Positions 23,168 to 34,700 of a stretch of DNA of 64,000 bases are shown in pieces. Made by a program: the position numbers and the translations under genes. Numbering within the stretch: position 1 is the first letter of the stretch; each line of letters opens with the position of its first letter. This DNA comes from Ceratodon purpureus (lineage: Eukaryota > Streptophyta > Bryopsida > Pseudoditrichales > Ditrichaceae), in contig CM026425.1 in assembly GCA_014871385.1 (NCBI GenBank), forward strand, positions 124,001-188,000. The letters are read 5' to 3'. The notes under the pieces were generated by a model. It searched no databases, was not told the origin of the DNA, and saw nothing but the letters and a program-made list of their open reading frames with translations.

Positions 23168-24184
23168 ATGGAGAGCAAGAACGTATTCCCACCGTTTAAT
23201 GTGCCGAGGATGGTCATGGAGTGGAAGCGTCGCCCTGACATTATCTGGGCCACACAGACATGGCTAGGCAAGTATTGGACTCTGCTCAAGGGTAAGATAA
23301 ACATCCAGCAGTGTAATGACTTCATCACATCGATGCGCACTCGCAGTGAAACCAAACCTTACCCTTCATGCATGGTGGAAGGCATACTTTTTCGGTTCTC
23401 CAGCCGATATCTCTATAAGTTTTTTGGCTGGGATGGCATGGGAACCACGGCTTGGAGCAAGAAATGCAGCTAATCGCAGCTCAACATTGCCGCGCGCGTT
23501 GGAGATCTCCAGCCCAAGGCGGATGGAAGGTATGATGTCTTTGCCTTGGGAAATCATTTACAGGATCCATTGTTCTCTTGCACGCACGGAGTTTTGAGCC
23601 AAGTCTATTTCCAAAACAACTGCAATGGCATTCTCGCAGAGCAAGTGTGCATTCTCCTCATGTCGGACCAAGGGGAGAAGATCAACCAAGGGCTGTTGGT
23701 CGAGGAGAATTTATGTATCCAACTGCGTGGACATCGGAAGAGACCTGTCTACCGGAGCTCCATTGGCCCTTTTCACACGTCATACATCTCCCATTTTTTA
23801 GCCTTCCATTGGAGACACAACACACCACCTCTCATCGGGACTTTCCTCGATGTACAACGCAAAATTGCCACAGCTGCAGCTCGTGACCCTGCTCTACCTG
23901 GTCCCAGCAAGTGTCCAAGGAGTTCACAGCCAACCATGGGGTGGAAGTATGCTAGACAAATGTACTTTTTGAATCACAGTACAATATACATTGAAGGCAT
24001 GAATTTGTACTTGCAATTACCTGTACTCAGAAGTTTTTTCCTTGGTTTCTGTTTTGTTTCTCCAAATACTACATATGTAGAGATCTCCTGTGCATTATTG
24101 AATCAGTTAGAAAAGCAAGTTAAGTGTGTTCAATTAGTACTATTGTGCACTAGTACAAAAAAGTCACACAGTACTCGTATATGA
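23168..24184 (+). pseudogene. Unassigned ORF pair, mobile-element-like
   Basis: Two plus-strand ORFs (23168-23473 and 23546-24184) lie in the same frame, separated by an in-frame TAA at 23471-23473 and about 70 bases that keep reading as protein. The first has a W-rich start (VMEWKRRPDIIW, TWLGKYWTLL). The second contains the peptide FHTSYISHFLAFHWRHNTPP. The protein-like part seems to fade near 23990. I do not recognise a family. It may be the remains of a transposon accessory gene or a host exon pair. Confidence 0.3.
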
Positions 24185-24792
24185 GAAAAGTACAAAATTC
24201 TTCAACATCAAAAGCTCTGATTCTGTTTTCGTTTTTTGCAAAGGAGATAATAGGGAATAGCCTATTGGAATCTATCCCTGATTTTACAAGTACATAGTTA
24301 ATTTGGTCTGTACATGGAAGTAAGTGCTGGTTTCAGTTGCAACGGAATACGAAGTGGAAAATTATGATTTTTTGTAATCGGAGGCATGATTTTTGACGGC
24401 AGCACACATTTCTACAATGGACTTCTCTCAAATAAAGAGAATTGTCATTTTTCCGTTACCTGACCCTCGACGTGTTCCTGCGTGCTACTTGTACAAAATG
24501 TACGCATGAGTATATGATGTACATGGTATCTGTCATAACTACTGCCTCGTTGTTTTCAACAGATCCTGTTTTCCCGGGCCGCCATGCCATGAAGGCGCCG
24601 CCACCTCTTGATTTGTCCACATCATCGTCTCTCTCGCTGGTTCCTCTCATCGCCCATGCAGCACACTGTTGCGTCTTTGTTGTAGCATGCTGTTGCTTGC
24701 GAATTGAAGATTATACTTGGTGCTGTAGTTTAGCTTGTATGCTGTGGGATAACTCTTGTTCATGAGTTCAAGGGCGGTTTAGGATTTCTGCT
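24185..24792. other. GTAC-rich noncoding stretch
   Basis: No gene is supported. The stretch is conspicuously rich in GTAC and TACA/TGTA words, like the introns at 26123-26950 and 47539-48312. Confidence 0.35.
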
Positions 24793-25146
24793 GTGAATTA
24801 TATCAAAGTCCACGCATCGGCAAGTTTTTCTTGTTCAAAAACTGATAACATCAAACTAACTGCAAATGTGATCATTGAGTTCGGTTTTTCTTGCTGTCAT
24901 TCATTCTGTGAGGTTTCTGATTTGGGTTATGTTGAAGAAACACCAGTGTCAAAGCAAGGGAATCGTGACTTCTATCTAGGCAAGTGCAACAACGTAGTTG
25001 AGTCTCCTAGGCGGTCTTTATTCAGGAGTCCAGTTTCGTTATGTTATTCTGGAAGTAGCTTTGACAACACACCTTCTCTTTCTGAGGGAAGGCTTTCAGT
25101 AGGGTCTCCTACTGCTTCTTGCAAATCTGTTGCGTTCAGGAAGTGA
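24793..25146 (+). CDS. Possible 5' exon, Ser-rich, of the following gene
   Basis: An ORF whose second half is Ser/Thr/Pro-rich (SPRRSLFRSPVSLCYSGSS). A GTGAGA donor-like site lies at its end (25144). The next acceptor (TTTTCCTAG) sits at 25315, just before the ATG at 25325. It may be the N-terminal exon of the transposase-like gene, but the phases are not decisive. Function unknown. Confidence 0.3.
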   Translation: MNYIKVHASASFSCSKTDNIKLTANVIIEFGFSCCHSFCEVSDLGYVEETPVSKQGNRDFYLGKCNNVVESPRRSLFRSPVSLCYSGSSFDNTPSLSEGRLSVGSPTASCKSVAFRK

Positions 25147-25324
25147 GAAGATTGATATTCTACGGTGGGTTTTAGTTGCAATCTCATGAACGAGTAACTC
25201 TGTCTTTTTCTTCTATAAGCTTGTCGTGCTTCCTGAACTCGTCGACCATGAATTCTCATTCAGTTTTTGATAACTAATGTGTGTTTCTTGTTTTCTACGT
25301 CTATTATTTTCCTAGGTTCTAGCG

Positions 25325-28300
25325 ATGGGTAACACTGCTAAGAGGCAACGCTTGCGACAGGGTATCAGCCGCCCAGGTCCAGCAGCGAGGCTTGCTGAAG
25401 CTCGCTTGTACGAGGAGTTACGGGCAGTAGTTACAAAGAGGGTGAGAGAAAGGAAGGCCCTTCAGAGAGCACGAGATAGACAAAGACACAAGGAAACATT
25501 GGTGTTAGCTTATGTGCCGCCGGATCATGAAGTTGAAGATGCTCTAACTGCGCGGGAGTTGAACCAAATCTCCCTTTGCATAGCACAATACATAGTCGAA
25601 GAGTTGAGAAGTTGTCCCAATCCATCTAGTAGGAGAGATGTTATAGAGAGGGTCATGCATCATAACACTATTTCCCCTTTGCTACCTGTTTACTATGCTC
25701 GGCCACAAGAAGCAAAGGTTATTCATTCTTTCATTGAGAACTTCAAGAACGAGTTATAGTTAGTGAAGCAGGCTAACTCGAACGAGTTGTTGGCAAGGAA
25801 GAGTGCCTTGTTAGATGCTGCACTTAGCCAGGGGATCGAAGGAGTGAGGCCGTTGTCACGTGTTTTGGTTACGACACAGAAGAGCATCAATATTGCGTTG
25901 AACAGAAGGGTTTACGTCGCCGATAGTCAAGACACGGTTTGCAGTCTTTACTTAAATCGGAAGAAGAGAGCAGGGCTATCTGAGTATGTCAAACAGTGCA
26001 TTCATGCATGGTGGAATGGTCAAACAAAAGTATCATCAAACAAGAAGGACATCGTCAAGCATAGAGTAGGTCAAAAAGACTAGGCCGAGCCTCATCCAAC
26101 ACATTACTTGTGCGAGCCTCAGGTGAGTTGTAACTTATTGATATATTGAGTTTGTGTAATATGATGAGTCCAAATACTTAGTCTTCACACTTGTGGTATC
26201 TTATAGGACAAAAAAGATATCTAAAGGTTCTGGAGAAGTCGACAATAGTTCCTTAATTTTTAGTTTTTGTACAGCATGTTTTGCCTAGGCTGCATTCCAT
26301 GGTACATAATTTGGATCAAAACATTGCAAGACAAATTACTATATATAGTCAATTTTGTGTGTGTACTCTTTGTAATGTAAACTTTTAGCAGGGTCTTGTT
26401 GGAGTGAAGTATAAACTGTACTGGTTGTGTAATTTGGAGTCAATAGATGATATAGTACTTCTGAGGACTACAGATTAGAAGTGGAGAAGTGGTACCATGC
26501 GTACTTTACGTTCATAGTAAGTCTTAGACATGCGTCGTGATGTACTTTTTGACTTGGAACTTCCACTAGTTGCGATGTAGCGGTATAAATGTCCATAAGA
26601 TGGTTCTTCATTGTACTTATTGTACGAGGAGAATTTCACTTTGGTACATAGTTTACTTGTTTCTATTTTTTCAGCTACTTTTGAACACTTATCAATAACT
26701 TAGAGTACAGTTCAATACTTGGAGTCATGTTGATACGTTGCGTTGCAATGTATTGTGCATTCTTAGTATACAATTTATACTTGCGTAATTGTCATAAGTA
26801 CTGAGGAGTACCCACTGTGATTTTCTATGTTTTTTGTAGAGTAAGGGTGTCAATTTTCTACAATTAGTACATATTGTTGTATGTTTTGTAAGAGGTTCCG
26901 AAATGAGGGTCCTAAATTGTACCTGATGTATACTTCTGCGTGATTGGCAGACCTTGTTCTTCTTGCGCTTCAAAGAGGTCCACCCAGAATGTATTGTGCG
27001 GCAGAGGGCTTTTGAGAGGTTGAAGCCGTGGTGGGTGCGAAAATTGAAGGAGAGGAATACCTGTTGTTGCACATACCACGTGGAGATGGACATGATGAAG
27101 GTTGGATTGTGCAACCTCAGAGACAAAGTCAGGGGGCTCTATGCGCATACAACCTGTGATTCTGCGTGTATAGTGTGCACAGGCAGTAAGGAAGGGACTT
27201 GTTGTGCACATGAGAATACTTTCAAACAAATAACTCTGATGTGGGAATCATGTGTTTGTGCAAAAGGAGAATTTGATGTATGGCACAGACTTGAATGTCT
27301 CATGGGCAACTGTTCTAGTTGTGGCTTCCAGCTCTTTCCTATTTGTCCGCATGAGATGTCTGGTTCTAACACCTTTCTTGTTAGATGGAAATGTTTCGAG
27401 TACTACTAGGTGGGAGTGGATGCTCACTCTGAAAAAGTGAAGAAACGGCTTCGGGAGGCTTTCAGAGAAACAGTTGTTCACAAATTCCTATCTTATATAG
27501 AGAAAACAGTGACCACCTTTATCACCCACAACTTCAAGCCGCGATGGCAAGATGAGCAATGCCAATTGATGATGAAGAACGTTCCGGAGGGAGTTGTTGT
27601 GTCACATATTGACTATGCATAGAACTACACTTTTGCCATCCAAAACGAGGTCCAGAGCTTGTACTACTTCAGTACTAGTGCGACCATCCTGGTACACATT
27701 ACGATGTAGAAAGAAGGAGAGCAGACCATGAAGCAGACTCACTTCTACATATCTGATGATAAGGCTCACGATTCAGCTTTTGTTCAACTGTATTGTCTGA
27801 CGTTGCATTGGATTGGCTGGGTGATTCAGGGTTGACACCGGAGGAACATTTGGTCTACAGTGACCGGTGTAGTTCCCAGTTTAAGTGCGCAACAGCGATG
27901 TACTTTGTTGCACGCTACCCTGCGCTCACTGGGGGCTGCAAGATGCGGTGGAACTACTTTGAGTTGGCTCATGAAAAAGGAGAATGGGATGGGGCCGGTG
28001 CCGTGGTGAAGAGGGCGCTTGCTGATGAGCAGATCCAGAATCCACTCAGGCCCTTACAGAATGCCGCTCAAGTGGTGGCGTTCCTGGAGGAAAAATACAC
28101 AGAGCGTGTGTCAGCTCATATGCTCATGCTAAAACTTCCCCTCTTTCACGTGTATTTTGGTTGATAGGATATAGAGAGGTGGATCATACTGATAAGAGTA
28201 TCAAGTGTATCACTTTGCCGTGCTCAAAGAGTCTATATTCTATTATGAGCTTTTCTATGTCTGATCCTACTATGCTTAGAACTCGAGAGTTGTCATGCTT

Positions 28301-28859
28301 CTGTGTCTTGTGTATTGATGGTGATTGGACTGAGTGTGAGAACCTGTCGCATGTGCAGGAGTGGACTGTACAGAGGCTCTATCCGATGAGTGCAGGGGCC
28401 GTAGCACAGCAAAATGAAGAAATTGACGACGAGGCTAACTAGGTGTATGACGGCATTTCAGAGGAGGTCGGTGATTTGGTGGAAATCGGCGACAATTTCA
28501 TGATTCCAGCAGAAGAAGAGAACGAAGACGGGGTGGAATTCTACATTCTCCAGTGTGAAGCAAAGAAGTTTGTGTTAGCGGAGCCCATGACTTGCCCTTG
28601 GGGGGGGATATTTAGGGCTGGAAACGTTGTGATCAGAGCAAAGTATTACAAGAAGTATGGACGTGGTGAGAAGACATATGTACTCTGTGACAAAGCAATT
28701 GATGCACATGTTGATGCCCATCTGGTTAGAGCTTGTAAATTCCCTATGGTTCTAGCTCCTCACAAGGTTAAAGGTACTCCTGTATACACGATGTCCATTG
28801 AAACGCAGAGGACATGTGAAGATGCCTTGCAAGAATGGTGGGCGTTCAATGAAGACTAA
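25325..28859 (+). pseudogene. Large transposase-like protein, several TAG stops
   Basis: The reading is exon 25325-26122, a GT-AG intron 26123-26950, then 26951 onward; phase is 0 at both edges. The N-terminus is basic. Later blocks match by memory a widely scattered, mostly unnamed transposase-like family: ERNTCCCTYHVE, CLMGNCSSCGFQLFPICP, a VVSHIDYA then NYTF block, HFYISDDKAHDSAFV, YSDRCSSQFK, HEKGEWDGAGAVVKRAL, and LRTRELSCFCVLC. The Asp of HIDYA, the Asp of YSDRC and the Glu/Asp of GEWDGAG could form a DDE/D triad (inference). Breaks: TAG at 25757, 26081, 27407, 27620, 27707 and 28440, and frame changes near 27790 and 28155. The terminal stop is TAA at 28857-28859. Apart from the TAGs the frames are long and well kept. 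Confidence 0.6.
26123..26950 (+). other. GT-AG intron, GTAC-rich
   Basis: The donor GTGAGT follows CAG, and the acceptor TTGGCAG precedes ACC. The intron is strikingly rich in GTAC, AGTAC and TGTAC words, far above what its AT content would suggest by eye. Confidence 0.6.
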
Positions 28860-29203
28860 GTACAAGTTGGCCCACTCTATACACTGATTTCAGGATTGTT
28901 TCTCATTTGACGTTGGATTTAGAAGTATTGGTCCCGTGATGATACAAGTCAAACAAATGCTTGGGTGTTTGTCTGACTTGCACATGTCTTGAGCTCCAAT
29001 GTGTACAAAGAGTATGTTCTGAATACACACGGTACTACAAACAGTACATGGGCTGAACCATTCTTTAAAATCTTTGCATTTCGCCTATTTGTACATGTAG
29101 TATATAAAAAATGTACAATTAGTATGTTGTAGATTTATATACGGTAGTACAAAGAGTACATGGGCTAAAATATTGTTCAGAATAGCACAACACAGATGTG
29201 AAG
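28860..29203. repeat. Spacer with a direct repeat around GTACATGGGCT
   Basis: The words agtacatgggct and an upstream tac(a)aa(c/g)agtacatg pattern occur at about 29030 and again at about 29147, about 115 bp apart. The rest is GTAC-rich AT sequence. No gene is seen. Confidence 0.45.
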
Positions 29204-30240
29204 TCATCTTCTCCTAGGTGCTTTCCTGGTTGACCTTTGGATGGTAAGTGGTAAGGCATTGTCTCTATACATTTTACTCTTACACTTACAAGAAAACCGA
29301 GGTAGGTCCGGATCATCATTGTTAAAATTAGTGCCATAGTCCCAAGTTAGTTCCTCTCCAGGACGTATGATACGATTTGCAAAAAATCCTACATGATAGA
29401 AGCGGCAATCCACACTCTCTATCGAGACAAGTACATCCACTAGGTTAGAATCTTCACACCTGTATTGACAAAGGCCCACCGTCAGGCCAGACTGAAATCA
29501 TGAGAAGAAAGACCGCAAATGTTATAGAATATGGTCGCAAGTTCTAATCTATGGTTCAAAAAGGTGGCCACATTTCCAAACCGAGAAGAGTCCAAGCATA
29601 GTGCACTGTGGTCGTCCAGTTTCCGCTCAGTGCCTAGTTAGCATCAAGTTGCAAGCTATAGGGCTGACCCCTAACTACCTCCAAGTTCCTTACCATTTGC
29701 TTAGCATTTGTTAAAATCTCTCCCGTCAACTCAAAAACAAACGCACCTCTAGGTATTAGCTTAGTCGTCCGAATCCCTCACCCCGTATGGGCTGTAGGAA
29801 AAACCTCTATTTGATACTTCATCCCCTGCTGGACAACACGATTGCCACAATCACGATGACACCTACACTTGACGTTGCGCTCCTTAACAAAAAGACGACC
29901 TATATGACCCCGACACACTGAATCTCCATTAAAACACCGTGCACCAATCTTACTGTAATGTGCATCTTCTTCATTGCGTGGCTCCAGATATGCGTCCTCC
30001 ACTTGGCCTCCTTCACTGTATGCAACGCCTCCCCGTGGACTGGATTGGCATGCACAAGTACCATTCGCCCCCAAGCATTCCGGGGAACATATACAGAAGT
30101 CCCCGGGGCGGAGGCTTTCAAGGGTGGTAGGCACGACTGCTTGGTCAAAGACCACACTAGTATTCATATATTGAAAATATGTCATAGCAATTTCAGACTG
30201 ACTGACAAGGACAGGAATCCTCTCGAGCCCCTTAGACAGG
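29204..30240 (-). pseudogene. SUVR-like SET-domain histone methyltransferase, decayed
   Basis: The family methylates histone H3 (typically lysine 9) in plants. On the minus strand a pre-SET region is seen (DFCICSPEC, then a C-x-C, later VKCRCHRDCGNRVVQQG), then SET: IPRGAFVFELTGEILTN. After a frame change comes the cofactor-site motif GNVATFLNHR and then CEDSNLVDV, HVGFFANRIIRPGEELTWDYG. A post-SET C-x-C remains (SCKCKS), but its third Cys position is Tyr. Breaks: TGA at 29778-29780 where the family has Trp, TAG at 29634-29636 also at a usual Trp, a one-base frameshift near 29620, and no GT donor after the NHR motif (the acceptor TACAG at about 29461 is present). A host-gene copy captured by mobile DNA or a dead duplicate are both possible. 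Confidence 0.75.
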
Positions 30241-30618
30241 TCTGTTGCATGATACCAAGCTTCAGCCTGGTTGAATCACATCCCAACAGACCACCTACCC
30301 CATGTCATTCTTTTAAAAATAGAAAAGACAGGTTCTAGGACTACAGGGGAAAACTACAAAAAGTACAAATGCAAAGAAATAAAATAATGGGCCGCAAATA
30401 GCACAACCGCATGGGGAAAAAATTTGACAAGCCTTGAACCTTCCCTGTTAGGAAGACCTCGGTGATGAGGTAAGATACATTAATATACCTACAAATCCAT
30501 TCTATGCAAGCATTCTACCAAAGCTCAATAGATCAAAAAACAAAAAAATTAAACACTACAAGCAATCCTACAAATTGCTGAAGCTTGTATTCTATGTGGC
30601 ACCACCTCTCCGCCGTTT
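30241..30618. other. Short spacer
   Basis: AT-rich sequence between the SET pseudogene and the last exon of gene X, both on the minus strand. It probably contains the gene X 3' UTR. Confidence 0.35.
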
Positions 30619-30928
30619 CTAAGAGGGTGCGCCACCTACCTTGCCACCCTTAACCTTCTCATTCTTTCTCCCCTTTGCCCTGGTCTTCTGAGCAGACTCC
30701 TTGGCTGCTTGCTCTGCCTCCTTGGCGGTGCGTGCCCTGGTCCACACATTGACCTTAGGGACAACAACGGGACTTCCACTCACTCCGACAATCCTGGCCA
30801 GCTCCTTGTATGTGGTCCTGTCGGCTGAGTACAGATTCTCAGCCGCAGTCTAATGTCCCAGCCCAACATCATCCTCCACATTCGGCCCCTTTGCCCTCTT
30901 TGCTCTCAACTTGAAAGGAGACCGGGGC
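30619..30928 (-). pseudogene. Gene X, terminal part cut off by the gypsy insertion
   Basis: If the gypsy element and one copy of its GGGGC duplication are removed, the minus-strand frame from 44632 runs straight into this segment. It gives a basic stretch (RSPFKLRAKRAKGP), a DRTTYKELARIVGVSGSP region and a Lys/Ala-rich tail ending at TAG at 30619-30621. One in-frame TAG lies at 30850-30852. The continuous frame over about 100 codons shows this was one coding exon. Function unknown; the composition suggests a nuclear or DNA-binding protein. Confidence 0.6.
30924..30928. repeat. Target-site duplication GGGGC (left)
   Basis: GGGGC directly abuts the left LTR. The identical GGGGC abuts the right LTR at 44627-44631. 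Five bases is the normal Ty3/gypsy duplication length. Confidence 0.95.
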
Positions 30929-31586
30929 TGTTAAAGGGTGATTTAGCTTCACCCTTCAAAAGCTATTGTACTAGAGATCTAAAAAGGAATCCTCGAAATT
31001 TTTCGTACCCACCTAAACAATTCTGCTCAGCCCTATTCTGCCCCTAAACAACACCAGATTCCAATCATTCTACTCTGATCTACTGCTCCATCAAGGCAAG
31101 AACCCACAAGGCAAGAACCCACAAGGCAAGAACCCACAATGCAATTCCACCTTAATCTCTAGCATTCAATGTACACTAGTTCCAATGATCCAAGGTTGCT
31201 TTCTCATCAATATTCTCTTCATGTACAATAAGTTCTGCCCCTAGATCCTGCTCTACAGCAGTAACGTCCCCTCTCCTACCTCCTAATCTCCTCTACCATA
31301 CTCACATACCTCTGAAAACACATCCACACACACAAGAGAGAGTGAGAGCCGCCATGCTCTCACTCCTCACTACCCCCAAACCCTAGCCGTCGTCATCCAC
31401 TGTCCGTTTTTCATCCAAGTCGATTTTTCATCCGACTGTCAAAACTTCATCCAAAACGCAGTAACTAAGAAATCTGCAGTAACTAACTGTTTTACTGCTC
31501 CTAACTGTTTTTACTGCTCCTAGCAGTTTACTGTTCTGCTCCTAAATTACTGCTCCTAGGTAACAAGGTAAAAAATCCCTTTAACA
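30929..31586 (-). repeat. 3' LTR of the gypsy element
   Basis: 658 bp, with 10-bp inverted termini TGTTAAAGGG/CCCTTTAACA. It contains three tandem copies of the 15-bp unit ggcaagaacccacaa (about 31096-31140), where the 5' LTR has two; this accounts exactly for the length difference. Confidence 0.96.
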
Positions 31587-31600
31587 TTATCCCCCTTTTA
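31587..31600 (-). promoter_or_regulatory. Polypurine tract
   Basis: On the minus strand, TAAAAGGGGGATAA directly precedes the 3' LTR. It is the plus-strand DNA primer site expected for an LTR retroelement. Confidence 0.9.
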
Positions 31601-31724
31601 GTCTGCATCTGCCCTCAGATGCTCTGGCTTCTAGTTTTATGTAGTTAGCCAAAAATAAAAAAGGGAATAAAAATTAAAAGAGTTCTCCTACTGGTCCTAC
31701 CAGTACTCTTCCTAAAAACTACTC

Positions 31725-34700
31725 CTAGCCACTAGTTGGTGAAGTCTGGGCGGCTGTCCCTCCCGGTACTCCTGGTGTCGCTCCTGGTGGTGTCGTCACT
31801 ACTGCCCCCCCTGCTGCTGAGGCTGGTCCTATCACTGGGTCCTGCCCTATGGACAAGAGTGGTCTTGGTGGAGTCCTCGTTGCAACTAGACCTGACCCCA
31901 TCGTTACTGGTCCTGAACTTGATACTGGCCCTCCTCTAGCACCGAAGGAAGAGAGAACTGCTCCGATAGTGCGATCTACGTCCTTAAAACCTGTAGTTGG
32001 TGAGGGTCCTTCCTGCTCCTCCGCCACCGTCTGCTCATCGTCCGACCAGTATGTGAAAGAAGGAAATGCCTCGGAAAATCGAACTAGATACCTATTAGTC
32101 CGCTCCTGGTCTTCTGAATAGGCCTTCAACTCGTCCAGCACCTGTTTCTTCGTAGTAGCAAGAAGATGACGAGCTAGACCTCTATTCGCTGGGGAGGCAC
32201 TGGTCCCAAGTACCTCCAATTGTCGCTGTAACTGCTGATTCTCCAGGGCCAGACGATCATAATCTTGAAGTCGAGCATTTAACTTCAACTCAAGTTCAAC
32301 CCTCTGCCTGCTGCTGGTCTCCAATTCTCCCCCTCTTTCTGCCCACTTGGCTCGCTCCTTCACCTGGTCTTCCATAACAGCAGTGAGTTTCTCCCTAGTA
32401 TCTGCCCAGGCAGCCTTCAACTCTGTCAATTCCTGAGCAGCTGCCTGAATCTGAGCGGCTTGCTGACTAACCTGCCCTTCTAAGGTCCTGTTCGTGATGA
32501 GCAGTTCTTCGTAGGTAGGCCTCCTGCTATCTTGTCTAGACTGTAAGTCCTGTAGCCTCCCTGTTTCGGTTATCCAAGCACGCATCTGGTCGGCCAGTTT
32601 AGCCAATCCTGTTGTCACCGCTGACTTCTCAACTTCATCCGGTAGAAACTCATCTCCGAGGTTTCGGGGAAAAGAAATACCTGCCTGGTGATGGTCTGCT
32701 GTTGGCGGAGCCGGGTCTGGAAGGGGAAGATTATCTCCCTGCCCTGCTGCTGGTGTCTGTTCCTCAGGGTCCTGGTGGCTCTGGTCACCGGTTGGCTGAG
32801 TGGTCCGTAGTGTCAGTAAGGTCCGGGAAGCTTCAACTGGTGTTCCGCCTAGGTGTCCCCGTCCCTTCTTCTGGTTTTGTTTCTTTCCTTTCTTCTGAGG
32901 GGTGCTCCTGATGTTGGAGGTGATCGCCCCTTTCTCGACTTCCTCTGCTTCCCTGGAGTCCAGAGATTCCGACGACAGCTCCTTGTATCGTGGCTTAGTC
33001 TCTGTTCTCCTCAGCCGTTTGAACTGACGGTCCTGGCCCTTAGGACTAGAGGGTGAGGACTGTCTCTTCCTCTTCGGGCCTCGGGTCTTCTTTACCTGCC
33101 AAGATGATGATGACGACTGGTGCTCTACTCCCTCTTGCTGGTCCTTTCCTTCCTGTATCACTTGCTTGCCACGTCTCCTGTTCGAACCTTCTCCACTGAT
33201 TACGTCTGGAGGAAGTTCGCCTTCCGGTCTTGGTGGTGTCAAATCTGGCTGACCCTCGCTATCATCGTCCTCGTCTTCTTCTTCAGTCTGACCCGGTTCC
33301 GGGTCCACATAGGTTTCCTCATCGGGGAACCAGTTCTTGAGCAAAGCATCAATCAGCTCTGCTCCTTTGATTTCCCGAGTCGGACTAGTATGAACCCGAA
33401 TCAGCATCCTGCGTAGGCTAGAGAGAATCAATGGGGCCCAGTTGTGGTTGCCCTTCTTGACTGCTTGATACATGTTCTCCAGTAGTTCGTTGCTGGCGTA
33501 GAGAGATTTCTTCTTGACGCATAGAATCTCCACCAACGCCCTTACTCTGTCCTGGTAAGGCTCATCGAACCCCTTAACTCTGGTCCCGTCTGAAGTATGG
33601 TCTGCCCGACTGAGGCCGAACATTTTCATGTGCCTGGTGTCCAGCTCGCCATTTGCCTTGGGGATTGGTGCTATCCTGCTCCCCTCTATCCCTAAGGCCT
33701 GCTGTATGGTCCAGGTGGTGATCTCCACTGGGACTCCTCTCACCGATGCTCGGATCGGGGTTGTGGACTCGGTCTTCTCGCCCTTCACATACTGGAACCC
33801 GTCCACAAAGTCGGAGACCAGTTCTGTTCTGGGTACCCCCCAGGTATACTCATAGAATGATCCTAGGCTGACCTTCTCTGCCCACACATCGTCTTTCAAA
33901 TCCCGCCATGTTTTCCAATACTCCAACTTGAGAAAGGTGAGTTTTATCCTCCTGTTCCTCTTCCGGGTGATGGTCACCTGCTTCGGGGCTCTGGCCATGG
34001 TCTGTGTTTGCTTCCTCCTGGTCCCTGTGCCTGTCTTCTGAACCTCGGCCACCCCTTCTGCTTTCTTCTCCTGGTCTCCTTCGGAAGCTCCTTGTGTCTG
34101 CTGTAGTGGCGCCCCTTCTCCCTCCTGAATTGTCATCTCCTCCATCTGTCCTGCTGTTCCCGACTTCGTCATGTATTCGTGGAGAGTGCCTTTCCTTCCT
34201 CTTCGGTTCTGGTGCTCTGGTTCTCTTCTCTTCCCTTGTCCTGCAATTTCAGCCAGTACCATTCCCCTTTCTCTTATCCTTGTGTCTACCCCTCCCCCGA
34301 CTGTTCCCTCTCTGCCCCAGTCTCTAAAGGTAAGTAGGGGTTCGGGAGCTCCCAATCCACTCTCGGTTTCCTCTACCTTCACCCTCCTATCTGCAATCCT
34401 GACTATTCTTGGATGTTCTAACCTATTCTGCTCCCAGCTACAACCTTCTTGATCCCTTTCATAACCGAGCCGAAACTCTCTCCACGAATTCTCAGTCGTT
34501 GGTGTTACCTGTCTCAGTTGCTGTTGTTGAACTTGGTGCTGCTGCTGCGGTCTGCTCCCCCGACTTGATTCTCCTTCTCCTTCTTTCGACTGTGCAGCTC
34601 CTTTCTTCGGATGGTGTAGGCGCTTACCCCTTTGGCCGTCTGCCTCTCCTCCTTCGTCCTGTCTGCTGCTGCCCTTCTTCCGTTTACTGCCTTGATCCTC

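Noticed and set aside
31081-31140. Three 15-bp repeats considered as a CRISPR-like array
   Set aside because: Tandem without spacers and located inside an LTR; the genome is eukaryotic.
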